Below, piece by piece: positions 40,081 to 49,220 of a DNA stretch of 64,000 bases (position 1 is the first letter of the stretch; every line of letters starts with the position of its first letter). The notes below the pieces were generated by a model. It saw only the letters and a list, made by a program, of their open reading frames with translations. It made no database searches and was not told the origin of the DNA. The translations under genes were made by a program, and so were the position numbers. The DNA is from Actinomadura macrotermitis (GTDB lineage Bacteria > Actinomycetota > Actinomycetes > Streptosporangiales > Streptosporangiaceae), in assembly GCF_009604375.1 (NCBI RefSeq), contig NZ_WEGH01000002.1, positions 1,574,073 to 1,638,072 on the forward strand, read 5' to 3'.

Positions 40081-41163
40081 ATGGCGCACATGATTCGTTA
40101 CTGCGTGCCGGGTGCCGACGGCGATGTCGCGGCCAGGCTGGAGCGGGCGCTGGCGAGCGTGGGGCGGCCCGCCTGCGAGGACGGGCCCGTCACCCTGCGG
40201 TGGCAGCTCCGTCGCAGGCCGTCCCTGCTCATCGTGGAGGAGCGCGTAGAGGCCCTGGACGCGATGTGGGACCCGGCCGCGGCCCGCGCCCTTTCCGGCG
40301 AATGGGATGGCTTCGTCCTCGCCATGGACTCCTGGAGCTACCTCGACCGGCAGGCCGCCGCTCTCTTCTTCTCCGGCCGCACGCTCGACCTGGTCGAGCA
40401 GTCGCCCCTCGGCATGACCCGCATCCCCGACCCCGGGGGCTGGATCGGCTACCTGGACGGCTGGGAAAGGCATATGGAGCAGGCCCAGGCCCTTCTCGGC
40501 GATTCCCACTACTGGCTGACCGGCGAGGTCGCCGAGGAGGGCGAGTGGCGGATCGGCCCGCCCGCGCCCTTCGAATCGGAGGTGGCCACTCCCGTCTCCC
40601 GCCTGGTCATCCTCGGATACGTCGCCATCCCCGACGCGCCGGGCCGCAGAGGCCAAGCGGAGGACGAGCCGGACATCGCCCTCTCCCACGATGGGCCGCT
40701 GGGTGGAAGCCACGCCGTCTCCGGCACTGGTGCCCACAGTGGCCGGGCGAAGGATGCGCCGGTCACCGGCCTCTCCCACGCTGGTCCGCTGGGCGGAGTC
40801 CACGCCGTCTCCGGTACCGGTGTCCGCAGCGGTCAGGCGGAGGACGCGCCGGTCACCGGCCTCTCCCACGCTGGTCCGCTGGGCGGCATCCTCGCCGTTC
40901 CCGGTGTGCAGGTCCGCAGCGGCCAGGTGGGAGGCGCGCCGTTCACCGTCGTCTCCTGCCCCGGCCCGCTGGGCGGCCTGCCCGTCGCCGAGATCTCGGC
41001 GGCCCTCCCTCACCCCGTCTTCGGCTTCGACGTGCCCGGCGGCGGGGCCCCGTCCGCCTGGGTGCACGCCGAGCACGGCCGCGTGCTCGCCGCCGGGACC
41101 GGCGGCCTGCTCCCCGCCCTGCGCCGGATCGCCGACGCCCCCGCCCTCCTCTTCGGCGCCTGA
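40081..41163 (+). CDS. unknown protein with 30-residue internal repeats
   Basis: 360 residues from ATG 40081 (MAHMIRYCVPGADGDVAARL; an ATG at 40090 is possible). The N-terminal 180 residues look globular (LRWQLRRRPSLLIVEERVEALDAMWD, SWSYLDRQAAALFFSGRTLDLVE, GGWIGYLDGWERHMEQAQALLGD). Residues about 205-315 hold three and a half copies of a unit with (A)LSHAGPLGG and (A)VSGTG, period 30 residues or 90 bp, nearly identical at DNA level. A glycine-rich C-terminal domain follows. No membrane segment and no family recognised. It is upstream of, and convergent with, the kinase operon. Confidence 0.65.
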   Translation: MAHMIRYCVPGADGDVAARLERALASVGRPACEDGPVTLRWQLRRRPSLLIVEERVEALDAMWDPAAARALSGEWDGFVLAMDSWSYLDRQAAALFFSGRTLDLVEQSPLGMTRIPDPGGWIGYLDGWERHMEQAQALLGDSHYWLTGEVAEEGEWRIGPPAPFESEVATPVSRLVILGYVAIPDAPGRRGQAEDEPDIALSHDGPLGGSHAVSGTGAHSGRAKDAPVTGLSHAGPLGGVHAVSGTGVRSGQAEDAPVTGLSHAGPLGGILAVPGVQVRSGQVGGAPFTVVSCPGPLGGLPVAEISAALPHPVFGFDVPGGGAPSAWVHAEHGRVLAAGTGGLLPALRRIADAPALLFGA

Positions 41164-41309
41164 CGGCTGCCCGAGGCCGTGGTCCCTGGTGTCCAGGGCG
41201 GCCGCGAAAGTCGTGGCTTTGCCCCTTTCCTCGTTGAAGCGGCTCCGGCGGAAGCGGGCCGCGGGTCCCCGCCTCGTCGGCCTGAAGACCCGGACCACGG
41301 ACGCCGGGC

Positions 41310-42056
41310 TCACGGCTTGAAGGGACGCCCCCGGTAGTCGCCGATCACCTGGCCGCTGCGGGAGACGATGATGCGCCGGCCGCGCACCTCGTAGGTGTAG
41401 GAGCCGTTGACCGCCAGATAGCCCTTGGCGGTCTTGCGGGCCGGCAGGTCCATGGCCGAGCCCGGATTCCCGGTCACCTCGCCGTGATAGTAGAACCGGG
41501 ATGTGCCGGTCCTGCAGATGATGACGTCGTGCTGAGAGGTCCGGTAGGCGGCGACCAGGTTCACCGGGCCGTCCCCCGAGATGCTCCGGGCGACCTTGGC
41601 GGGGCAGGTGCCGGCGGGTGCGGGGTTGGTGCGGAGGTGCTCGCCGAAGAACCGCTGCACCGTTTCCCAGTTGCCCGCACCCAGGTAGAGGGTGGCGAGG
41701 ACGCAGGCGGCGACCACTGCCGCCTTCAGCCGGCCGGAGCGCCGCGCGGGCCGCGGGACGACCGGCGGCGCAGGTGGGGACGGCCGGCGCGGTGGGGGAG
41801 AGGGAGGAGCGGCCGGACCCGGCCGGTAGCCCGTGCTTCGCGGCGGTAGGAAGATCTCGTCGGGGATCGGAGCGGTGCGCCGCAGCGGGACCTCCTCACG
41901 CGGCGGGGGCAGGATCGCCGTGCGGGACGGGGCGTGGCGCGCGGTCTCCGCCGGAACCGCCGGCTCGGCCGGCTGCGGTCTCTGGCAGCAGATGCATTCG
42001 GCGTCGGTCGCGGCGTTGAACGTTTTACACGAGGTGCATTCCCAGCTCGAGGTCAC
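41310..42056 (-). CDS. single-span membrane protein with N-terminal RanBP2-type zinc finger
   Basis: 248 residues, last gene of the eight-gene operon. WECTSCKTFNAATDAECICC is W-x-C-x2-C-x10-C-x2-C, the RanBP2 (NZF-like) zinc-finger spacing, at about 5-25. A Pro-rich linker (26-105) leads to one membrane segment at about 109-126 (AAVVAACVLATLYLGA), then an outside domain of about 115 residues with two Cys (TCPAKV, VIICRTG) and a strand-rich end (YLAVNGSYTYEVRGRRIIVS). The finger would be cytosolic, linking the module to the envelope. Gap to the upstream gene is 12 nt. Confidence 0.75.
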   Translation of the reverse strand: MTSSWECTSCKTFNAATDAECICCQRPQPAEPAVPAETARHAPSRTAILPPPREEVPLRRTAPIPDEIFLPPRSTGYRPGPAAPPSPPPRRPSPPAPPVVPRPARRSGRLKAAVVAACVLATLYLGAGNWETVQRFFGEHLRTNPAPAGTCPAKVARSISGDGPVNLVAAYRTSQHDVIICRTGTSRFYYHGEVTGNPGSAMDLPARKTAKGYLAVNGSYTYEVRGRRIIVSRSGQVIGDYRGRPFKP

Positions 42057-42068
42057 CGCGCGTCTCCT

Positions 42069-42740
42069 TCACAGGTGCCGAGTTTGCGCCGGCGCCGGCG
42101 CCGGGGCGCTCGCCCATCGGACGAGGTCGTCGAGCACCTCGGCGGAGGCGGGGAGGGGCGGGAAGCTCAGCCACTCGCCGGTCTGCGGCGCCGTCCACGG
42201 GACGGTCCGGCCGGTCACGGGGGCATCGGCCCGCACGGCCGGCGGCGCCGCAGGCGGGCGCCGGGCGTCGGCGGGGGCGGGGGCGGACGGGCCCGTGACC
42301 GGCGGCGCCGGCGCGGGCGGCACGGCGGCCGGCGGGGCCGGCGCGGGGTCCTGCCGGGCGGCGTTCCCGAGGCGGGCCGCCGCCCTTGCGCGCAGGTCCG
42401 CCAGCAGTTCCTCGGCCTCTGGCAGATAGGGGCCGTCGACCTGGACACGGACCACCGCCAGTACCGGCGGCTCCTCGCCAGGACGCATGGGCGGAAAGGC
42501 GAAGTGCAGGGTGAGCTGGGTCTGCTCCGTGCCCGGCAGGCTGCGCGCCTCGGCCTTCGCGCACCAGTCCAGCGGCAGCCGGAGCGAGCACCCCCGGGAG
42601 TCGAGGAAGTCGACGCTCGGCCCGTCGACGATCAGCCGGGCGTCCCGGCAGTACAGCACGCGCCGGGCAGGTGCGCCCGCGCCCTGCGCACCCGGGGGCG
42701 GAGGCGGGGCGGCGGGCAGCCCGTTCCTGGGGGTCCGCAT
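42069..42740 (-). CDS. unknown protein with Pro/Ala-rich linker
   Basis: 223 residues. A strand-rich domain at about 28-118 (VLYCRDARLIVDGPSVDFLDSRG, LRLPLDWCAKAEARSL, QLTLHFAFPP, VLAVVRVQVDG, EAEELLADLRARAAARL) resembles a PH-like barrel with its C-terminal helix. It continues into a long Pro/Ala-rich linker and a short C-terminal piece (TGEWLSFPPLPASAEVLDDLVRW). No family recognised. It is 1 nt downstream of the vWA gene and 12 nt upstream of the zinc-finger gene. Confidence 0.7.
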   Translation of the reverse strand: MRTPRNGLPAAPPPPPGAQGAGAPARRVLYCRDARLIVDGPSVDFLDSRGCSLRLPLDWCAKAEARSLPGTEQTQLTLHFAFPPMRPGEEPPVLAVVRVQVDGPYLPEAEELLADLRARAAARLGNAARQDPAPAPPAAVPPAPAPPVTGPSAPAPADARRPPAAPPAVRADAPVTGRTVPWTAPQTGEWLSFPPLPASAEVLDDLVRWASAPAPAPAQTRHL

Positions 42741-42741
42741 C

Positions 42742-43473
42742 TCAGATGCTGTTCCCGATCGTGTTGATGATCTCGCCCATCTCGAACTCCTCCAGGCCCT
42801 GGCCCGCGGTGGAGGGGAACAGGATCGTCATGTTCCACTCCTCGGAGATCTCCTTCCACGGCGTGGCGTCGGGGGCGAACAGCACCAGCCGCTTGGCCGA
42901 GTTCTCCATGAGCGCCTGCTGGCTGCGCGCGTACCCCCACTCCTCCAGCAGGGCGTCCCCGTCGAGCGGCAGCCCCGCCGGGTAGGTGTGGGCGGCACGC
43001 GCGTCGGGCGTTCCCAGCGGGTGCGCGGGCGCGTCGGTGAACATGACGATCACGTGCCGGCGCCGGTCGAGGCCGCGCTCCCAGGGGGCGCGGATCGCCA
43101 GCGCCAGCGCCTCCAGCCCCGACTCGGGGACGTCGCCCCCGCCGACCGGGGAGAGCCCGCGCACGAACGCCTCGAACTTGTCGGCCTCGCCGGGCATGAC
43201 GAAGAAGTCGCTCTCCTGCAGCGCGTCGTCGGCGTGGTCGGCGAAGTCCCGGAAGGCGATGACCTTCAGCCGCAGCCGGCTGATGGCCTTGTGCTTCTGG
43301 GCCATGTCCGCCTCCAGCCGGGCGGGGAAGTTCAGCGCGCTGCGCTTGACCTCCTCCAGGACCGGCCCCATGCTCGCCGTCGCGTCGATGCACATCACGA
43401 TGTCGACCGCGTAGCGAAGGCTGCCGCGGTACTGGTCGGGGGACTGGCCGCGGTACTGGTCGGTTCCGCTCAT
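42742..43473 (-). CDS. von Willebrand factor A domain protein
   Basis: 243 residues from ATG 43473 with GAGG ahead. The vWA fold covers nearly all of it: VDIVMCIDATASMGPVLEEV contains a metal-ion-dependent adhesion site of the D-x-T-x-S type; GGGDVPESGLEALALAI and RRHVIVMFTDAPAHPLG supply the other metal-site loops. This subgroup (with GDxPE and TDAPAH) is seen in cytosolic signalling contexts next to kinases, PP2C phosphatases and AAA+ ATPases. The 19-nt gap from the kinase stop indicates a common transcript. Probably a metal-dependent protein-binding adaptor. Confidence 0.88.
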   Translation of the reverse strand: MSGTDQYRGQSPDQYRGSLRYAVDIVMCIDATASMGPVLEEVKRSALNFPARLEADMAQKHKAISRLRLKVIAFRDFADHADDALQESDFFVMPGEADKFEAFVRGLSPVGGGDVPESGLEALALAIRAPWERGLDRRRHVIVMFTDAPAHPLGTPDARAAHTYPAGLPLDGDALLEEWGYARSQQALMENSAKRLVLFAPDATPWKEISEEWNMTILFPSTAGQGLEEFEMGEIINTIGNSI

Positions 43474-43492
43474 GGGATCCTCGTCTCGGTGA

Positions 43493-44596
43493 TCAGGGGC
43501 GGTCGTCGCCCAGGTTGATGTGGAGCCGCGACCCACGGGCCGGCGGCGATGAGGGCTTCGGGGTCGGCGGCACGGGCGGCGTCGGCGTGCCGAAGGAGGT
43601 CATCCGCAGCCGCGACGGACGTGCGGAGGCGGCCGGTGTCCCGCCGGAGGCGCGCTCCCCGGCGGCCCGTCCCGGTGCGCCCGGCACCGCCCCCGGGCCG
43701 AGCTCGCAGAGCTGCGTGTCCTTCACCGTGCTCAGGAACTCGTCGATGTCGGGCCGGGCCCGCGGATCGGTGGATGCCAGGGCGCCCAGCAGTTCCCGCA
43801 TCGGTGCCGCCAGACGCGGGTCGAACTCCAGCGGGGCCCCCTCGGCCACCGCTTCGGCCGGCGAGCCGAAAGCCGGGTCGTGGGAGGGCAGGCGCTGGGT
43901 GAGGTAGTGGTGCGTCATCAGTCCCATGGAGAACATGTCGCTCCGCACCGTCAGGTCACGGCGCCGGACGCGGGGGTCCTCCTTCATGTAGCGCAGCCAC
44001 TCGGGAGAGCCGAAGAGCTGGTCCCCGCCGACCACGCCGGGCGGCGGGGGCTCGCCCGAGACGTAGGCGTCGTCGAAGTCGATGAGCTTGGCCGGATGGA
44101 ACGCCGCGCTCGCCGGCTTGCGCTCGATCAGCACGTTGGTGGGTTTGAGGTCCCCGTGCACGACGCCGATGGCGTGCAGCAGCCGCAGGCTGAGCCCGAG
44201 CGTCCGCAGCAGGACGAGCTTGTGCTGCGCGTCGAACGTCTCCGGGCCCTGCTCGGCGACCTCGACCTTCTCGGTCACCTTGTAGTAGGTGGAGCCGACG
44301 ACGAAGAAGTCGAGCGGGATCACCAGGTTGCCGCTGCCGGGCTCGCCGTGGCGCTGCCTCAGCAGCCCGCCCACCTGGAGGTGCCGCCGCTCGAACTCCG
44401 CGCACTCCTGCATCCGGAGCTCCTGGCTGCGGGTGCTGGCCGTCGAGTCCGGCCTGGGCCGCTTGGGCTCCAGGAAACGCTTGATGAAGTACGGCTTGCC
44501 CGCACGCTCGGCGAACGCCCACACGCACTTGCCGGCGTCGTCGTTGCAGGGCCGGCTGGTCACCAGGTAGCCGTTGACCGTCGTCCCGAGTTTCAT
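43493..44596 (-). CDS. serine/threonine protein kinase-like protein
   Basis: 367 residues from ATG 44596, which overlaps the phosphatase stop by 4 nt. Kinase fold: N-lobe Lys39 in PYFIKRFLE, candidate alpha-C Glu64/67, catalytic loop VVHGDLKPTNVLIE with Asp149, Lys151 and Asn154, and metal loop DFD at 173-175 where most kinases have DFG. The Gly-rich loop is poor. YGSPEW-like GSPEWLRYMKED marks the activation segment. A Pro/Ser-rich tail begins near 285; there is no membrane segment or PASTA domain, unlike PknB. It is likely active and opposed by the PP2C encoded just upstream. Confidence 0.88.
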   Translation of the reverse strand: MKLGTTVNGYLVTSRPCNDDAGKCVWAFAERAGKPYFIKRFLEPKRPRPDSTASTRSQELRMQECAEFERRHLQVGGLLRQRHGEPGSGNLVIPLDFFVVGSTYYKVTEKVEVAEQGPETFDAQHKLVLLRTLGLSLRLLHAIGVVHGDLKPTNVLIERKPASAAFHPAKLIDFDDAYVSGEPPPPGVVGGDQLFGSPEWLRYMKEDPRVRRRDLTVRSDMFSMGLMTHHYLTQRLPSHDPAFGSPAEAVAEGAPLEFDPRLAAPMRELLGALASTDPRARPDIDEFLSTVKDTQLCELGPGAVPGAPGRAAGERASGGTPAASARPSRLRMTSFGTPTPPVPPTPKPSSPPARGSRLHINLGDDRP

Positions 44597-45633
44597 CGTT
44601 CCTCCTGGACCGGGGGCATGAAGCGCTCGTAGCCGTCGCGGTAGTCGTCCCAGGTCTTCTGGCGCCACCGCCGGCCGGCCTTGTCGTCCGCTCCGGGGGG
44701 TCCCGCGTCCATGCGGGGGCGTGTGTGCCAGTACTCCCGCTCCACCTCCCGGGTGCGGGCCGCGAACATCTCCTTCAGCTCCGCGAAGCCGGCGCAGGCG
44801 AGCACGACCACGCCCAGCGAGGCGTCGTCGGTCGTGTAGCCCATGACGTCGTGCCGGAGCCGTTCCATCCAGTCGTCCATCGACGCCGCGTCCCGGAGCG
44901 TGGCCAGCAGCAGGTGCTCGAAGTGCGCGGGGGTCTGCACGTAGCCGAAGAAGCCGTCGGTCGCGCACACCAGGACGCAGGGCAGATCGAGGAGCCGGCG
45001 GTGTTCCTGGACGAAGAACGGCGCGCTCGCCGAGATCACATTGGTGAGCGGCGGGTCCTGGATCAGCTGGACCAGGCCGTCCTCCTCCTCGGTGTGGTCG
45101 CGGGTGAGCGCTTGCAGGCCGCCGCCGGGGGACAGCTGGTAGACGCGGCTGTCCCCGGCCCACAGCACCTGGCAGTCCACCTGGCCCGCCTGGACGCTGT
45201 AGCGCACGGCCGCAAGCGTCGTCGGCAGCTCCTTGTGCATCCGGCCGATGATCCGGGACGGGGTGGCCGGGCGCAGCGCCGCCAGCAGTTCCGTCAGCCG
45301 CGCCTCCAGCGCGGCGGTCTCGAAACCGGCGCCTGCGTGGAAGGACGTGCCGAACCAGGTCTCCAGCGCGACGCGCGCGACGCGTGCCGCCAGCCATGCC
45401 CCGGTGCGCGGCGTGCCGTCCTTGCTCTCGTAGGCCGACGCCGATCCCGAGCCGCCGGATCCGTCGAAGACACCGGTGACGCCCTGGCCGGACGGCAGGT
45501 GGTGGACGAACAGCGGTTCGGCGTCCTCGCCTCGGTTGGTCTCGGCCCAGATGCCGCCCGCCATCGTGTCACCGGCCTGCCGCGTCCATGTCCGCGAGGC
45601 CGGGGGCGGTGGCGCGGCCGGGGCGCCGTTCAT
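44593..45633 (-). CDS. PP2C-family serine/threonine phosphatase
   Basis: 346 residues from ATG 45633, overlapping the upstream stop by 4 nt. Motifs in order: TNRGEDAEPLF, the metal-binding GVFDGSGGSGSAS, VLWAGDSRVYQL, LTRDHTEEEDGLV, VCATDGFFGYV and TDDASLGVVVLAC. The acidic residues for the Mn/Mg centre are all present, so it should be active. A 60-residue C-terminal extension is rich in charged and aromatic residues (WRQKTWDDYRDGYERF). It is coupled by overlaps to both the SPFH-like and kinase genes, which argues for balanced synthesis. Confidence 0.9.
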   Translation of the reverse strand: MNGAPAAPPPPASRTWTRQAGDTMAGGIWAETNRGEDAEPLFVHHLPSGQGVTGVFDGSGGSGSASAYESKDGTPRTGAWLAARVARVALETWFGTSFHAGAGFETAALEARLTELLAALRPATPSRIIGRMHKELPTTLAAVRYSVQAGQVDCQVLWAGDSRVYQLSPGGGLQALTRDHTEEEDGLVQLIQDPPLTNVISASAPFFVQEHRRLLDLPCVLVCATDGFFGYVQTPAHFEHLLLATLRDAASMDDWMERLRHDVMGYTTDDASLGVVVLACAGFAELKEMFAARTREVEREYWHTRPRMDAGPPGADDKAGRRWRQKTWDDYRDGYERFMPPVQEER

Positions 45634-46754
45634 CGCTCCGGGTCCCCGGTGCGGAAGCCGCGCACGCGGCTCGTCCGCGGCCGGTCTGCGCCGTTCCCGC
45701 CGTCCGTGTCCGGGGGCGGCGCCGCGGCGTAGGGGGCGCCGCCGGGCGGCTCGTCCTCCGGGGGCTCCAGCGGTGTGGCGGCGGCGCCGTGCGAGGCCGC
45801 CGTCTCCTCCGAGGGCGTGTCGGCGCGGGCTTCGACGGGCGTGGCGCGCACCGGCGGCGGCAACGGCGGCGGCGCGGCGGCCGGCCCGATCTCCGGCGCC
45901 AGCGAACCGCGCAGCCGCGGCCGTGTCCCGCCGAAGGGCGCCGACGAGCCTTCGGTGTACCGGTCCAGCAGCCTCTGCTGCGCCTCGGCGATCTGATGCG
46001 GCTCCAAAGGCTCGGCGGAGTTCCTCAGCAAGGAGTCCCATGCCGTCACCAGCTCGTTCCGCTCGTTCTGCTCGATCGCCTGGATGCGGTCCAGCGCGGC
46101 GGACGCGCCCTCCGTTTCCGCGATGTCGGCGATGAGCCCTTCGACGCCGTCGCGGCGCAGCCGTTCGAGCCGGTGGTCGGACCTCATGTCGTCCAGGCGC
46201 TGTTCACGGGCCCGGTCGCGGAACTCGCGCCCGCTCGCGGCGGCCTCGTCGGCGTCGATCAGCAGTTCGATGACGATCTCGCGGAGCCGGATGGCCGAGT
46301 CCCCGGAGAAGTACCGCATCTCCTGGTTCAGTGCCTGCTGGGCCTCGTGGAACGCCAGGGCGTCGTAGTGCCTGCTGACGTCCTGGAGCATCCGCTTCAG
46401 CGGCCCGTACAGGGCGCCGCTGACGTCGCGGATGCCGCGCTCCACGACCTTCGCCGGATCGGCGATCTGGCAGAGCAGGTCGGCCCGCGCGTTGAAGGCG
46501 ATGGTGTGGTCCCTGCTCAGCAGGGTGAAGTCCAGGGTCAGCCGGTGCTCGGCGATGTCCACCAGGTACATCCGCCGGTAGTCGGTGAGCCGGGCTCCCG
46601 GGATCGGCTCACCGTGCCTGAAGGCCCGCAGCGCTCCGGTGCCCGGTTCCAGCACCATCGCCTCCTGCGGGCGCGGCGCGCGCAGCGGCTTGAAGACCCT
46701 GACGCGGGAGATCTCGCGCTCATCCAGGATGGGGTCGTAGGTCAGCTGTTCCAT
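45630..46754 (-). CDS. SPFH/band-7-like protein with Pro-rich tail
   Basis: 374 residues. HRLTLDFTLLSRDHTIAFNARADLLCQIADPAKVVERGIRDVSGALYGPLKRMLQDVSRHYDALAFHEAQQALNQEM (about 70-150) has the strand and helix order of SPFH/band-7 domains, including the v-x-v-x-y-x-v-x-DP strand-turn. A helical stretch follows (about 155-265, rich in Arg, Glu and Leu, coiled-coil capable), then a Pro/Ala-rich tail. No membrane anchor is visible, unusual for SPFH proteins. Such proteins oligomerise, so it may form the scaffold of the module. ATG 46754, one nt after the preceding stop. Confidence 0.65.
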   Translation of the reverse strand: MEQLTYDPILDEREISRVRVFKPLRAPRPQEAMVLEPGTGALRAFRHGEPIPGARLTDYRRMYLVDIAEHRLTLDFTLLSRDHTIAFNARADLLCQIADPAKVVERGIRDVSGALYGPLKRMLQDVSRHYDALAFHEAQQALNQEMRYFSGDSAIRLREIVIELLIDADEAAASGREFRDRAREQRLDDMRSDHRLERLRRDGVEGLIADIAETEGASAALDRIQAIEQNERNELVTAWDSLLRNSAEPLEPHQIAEAQQRLLDRYTEGSSAPFGGTRPRLRGSLAPEIGPAAAPPPLPPPVRATPVEARADTPSEETAASHGAAATPLEPPEDEPPGGAPYAAAPPPDTDGGNGADRPRTSRVRGFRTGDPER

Positions 46755-46755
46755 T

Positions 46756-49119
46756 TCAGCTCTCCTTCCAAGGGAGGACGAGGCGTGCCGTTCCCGACGG
46801 AGGCGGCGGCGGGGGCGGGGGTGTGCTGCGCGCGAGGGCGGCGTGGATCTGCTTCGCCGCCTCGTTGGGACGCTCCCGGTCCCTGGCCCACTGCTGGAGG
46901 TGGTAGGTCAGCCGCTGATGATGCTGACCGGGCAGCGCGGCGATCGACAGGATCAGGTCGCGCATTCCGGAACGGACGTCCATGTCGTCGCCGGCGTAGG
47001 TCTCCAGGCAGCGGCGCAGCCGTGCCAGTGCCTGCGTCTGCACGGGCTTGCGGGCGAGGGAACGGGCCCAGAGCTCCACGAGCGGGGTGCGGTGCGCCGC
47101 GGTGCCGGTGAGCAGCAGGGGTTTGGCGTCCTTGTCCGAGGCCGGGGCGAGCCGCAGCCGCGAGCGTGCCCCGCCCTCCCCGCGTGCGACCCGGCCGATC
47201 TCCGGCGCGGGCTCGGTCGCGGCGAACACGAACGCCGAGAGCGTCTTGGTGACCAGCGGGGAGGTGTCCTGGGGGGCGCTCCACTCCAGCAGCGCCGTCA
47301 GCACCTGCGCGGTGCGGCCGAGCTCGACCAGGTGCAGGACGCTCAGCGCGACGGTGGGCAGGGTCGCCCAGTCCTCGCGGTCCAGCGCCGTGCGCAGCAC
47401 CCGCAGCGCGCGGTCCGGGTCCCGGCGGCCCATGATCCCGCCCGCCGCGGTGCCGGCCGCGAGGGCCAGCCGCCGCGGCGCCGGGCCGGTGCCGCTCTCG
47501 GCGGCCCACTCCTCCAGCAGCTCCCAGATCTCGTCGGCCAGCCCGGGCCGGCCGCCCAGCAGGTCCAGGACCGTGGCGGCGGCCTGCCGCAGCACCGGGG
47601 AGCCGTCCAGCGCCCAGGGCCGGACGAACCGGTGCAGGGCGTGCACGGGATCGGTGCCGGCCAGCACGCCGGCCGCGACGGCGGCGCGGGCGCGGACCTC
47701 GACGTCGGGGTGGGTGACCAGCCGCCGCAGCCAGGAGACGAACGCGGGGCGGTCGCTGTCGAGATAGGTCCAGGCGTACTCCAGGACCGCCTGCTGGACG
47801 AGCGGCCTGCGGAACCGGACCCGGGGCGCCTGCTGCGGCCCGCCGCCCCGCGGCACGGCGACCTCGATCCAGGCCTGCTCGGCGCCCAGCCGGTCGCGGA
47901 ACCGCAGCCGCGACAGCGGCGGGGCCTGCTCCTCCGGCACGAGCCTGGCGTACAGGTCGAGCGCCGCGTCCGACACCGTCAGATACCCCGCGCCTTCCAG
48001 CACCGCCGCCGCGAGCGCGAAGGCGACGTGCTCGGGTTCCCGGTACCGGCTCAGCCGCCGGTGCACCTCGCCGGTCGGGTCGCGCAGCTCGCGGACGACA
48101 CCGTCCAGGTCCCGCCCGTCCTTGACCGCGTCGGCCAGCCGGGCGGCGATGCGCGGCTCGGTGCACTCGCGCAGAAGTTCCTCGCCGCCGCAGGCGGCGA
48201 GCCGGCCGTGCAGCTCGGTGAGCTGGTCGCGGGTGTGGGACGTGCCGAGCACCCGCCGCTCGACGATCCGCATCGGATGCACCCGGCCGATCCCGGTGAG
48301 CACGTGCGAGGAATGATCGGCGATCTCCAGCAGCGCGCCCCGGGCCGGCCCGGTCAGCACGATCATGTAGCTCCGGGCGGCGCGCAGCGCCGCGGCGGTC
48401 TCGTGGATCCAGCGCTCGTCGATGCGGTCGGGGCTCAGCCCGCCCTCCTCGGCGCGGGCCTCGATCACGCCGTCCAGGTCCACCACGAACGCGCGGTCCT
48501 CCTCCTTGGGCCGCCAGCCGGGTGCGCTGAGGTCGGTGGTGTCCGACAGCAGCCGGCACTCGACCGGGCCGGCGCCGTCCGGCAGCCGGGCCAGCAGGTT
48601 GTAGACCAGCGCCTCGCGGCCCGTTCCCGGTGGCAGTGTCAGCACGAGCAGGTGCCGCTCGGTCAGGACGTTCCGGGCGGTAGGGAAGTGCGGCGGCTCC
48701 ACGAAGGCGGCGAGGTGGGCGCCATGCCGCGACAGGTCGATCCTGGAGTCGGCGCGGCCCCGCGGCCGGGGGCCGGCGCCGGCGTTGAGGTCGCCGGCGA
48801 ACTCGACGCTGTCCTGGAAGAGCGCCAGCGTGCCGATGGACGGCCCGGCGTCGGCGCCCGCGTAGCGTCCGACGATCTGCTTGATGATGTCCATGTACTG
48901 CGCGTGCTGCGCCGGGCGGCCGGTGTCGTCGCCGTCGCCGAGGGCGCGCAGCGCGTCCTCCTCGGTGGAGGGGAATCCCTCGTCGGGGGGCTCGGGGGCG
49001 TCGCCCGGGCCGCTCCGCTCGGGCGCCTGCGGCTCGGCGGGCTGTTTCGGGTCGTTCTCGGGCGGCTGCGTGCCGCCCGCCGGCTCCTTGCCGGGCCCGG
49101 GTTCGTCGGACTGGCTCAT
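46756..49119 (-). CDS. large scaffold protein with degenerate P-loop and HEAT-like repeats
   Basis: 787 residues from ATG 49119 (MSQSDEPGPGKEPAGGTQPP) with GGAG ahead. The first 90 residues are disordered and acidic. A NTPase-like part (about 140-330) has LVLTLPPGTGREALVYNLL, a Walker A loop where the essential Lys is Arg, then RAFVVDLDGV as Walker B-like strand and SYMIVLTGPARGALL as a sensor-like strand. From about 430 on, the sequence is a helical-repeat array (WLRRLVTHPDVEVRARAAVAAGVLAG, VLRQAAATVLDLLGG) of HEAT type, ending in a Pro tail. Probably a non-hydrolysing scaffold related to degenerate STAND or AAA proteins. Confidence 0.65.
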   Translation of the reverse strand: MSQSDEPGPGKEPAGGTQPPENDPKQPAEPQAPERSGPGDAPEPPDEGFPSTEEDALRALGDGDDTGRPAQHAQYMDIIKQIVGRYAGADAGPSIGTLALFQDSVEFAGDLNAGAGPRPRGRADSRIDLSRHGAHLAAFVEPPHFPTARNVLTERHLLVLTLPPGTGREALVYNLLARLPDGAGPVECRLLSDTTDLSAPGWRPKEEDRAFVVDLDGVIEARAEEGGLSPDRIDERWIHETAAALRAARSYMIVLTGPARGALLEIADHSSHVLTGIGRVHPMRIVERRVLGTSHTRDQLTELHGRLAACGGEELLRECTEPRIAARLADAVKDGRDLDGVVRELRDPTGEVHRRLSRYREPEHVAFALAAAVLEGAGYLTVSDAALDLYARLVPEEQAPPLSRLRFRDRLGAEQAWIEVAVPRGGGPQQAPRVRFRRPLVQQAVLEYAWTYLDSDRPAFVSWLRRLVTHPDVEVRARAAVAAGVLAGTDPVHALHRFVRPWALDGSPVLRQAAATVLDLLGGRPGLADEIWELLEEWAAESGTGPAPRRLALAAGTAAGGIMGRRDPDRALRVLRTALDREDWATLPTVALSVLHLVELGRTAQVLTALLEWSAPQDTSPLVTKTLSAFVFAATEPAPEIGRVARGEGGARSRLRLAPASDKDAKPLLLTGTAAHRTPLVELWARSLARKPVQTQALARLRRCLETYAGDDMDVRSGMRDLILSIAALPGQHHQRLTYHLQQWARDRERPNEAAKQIHAALARSTPPPPPPPPSGTARLVLPWKES

Positions 49120-49220
49120 GGTCTCCGCTTTCGTCGGCTGGACGCTGACGGGGCGCCGGGGCACCGGGGCGGGCCTGGCGGCGCGGGCGAGCGAAGGGCG
49201 CGGGGTGCGCGCCGCCCCGC

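Noticed and set aside
39541..41313. 590-residue minus-strand frame through the heptamer array
   Set aside because: Three frames stay open across a 7-bp repeat by construction; the translation is repeat-derived and antisense to the gene at 40081.
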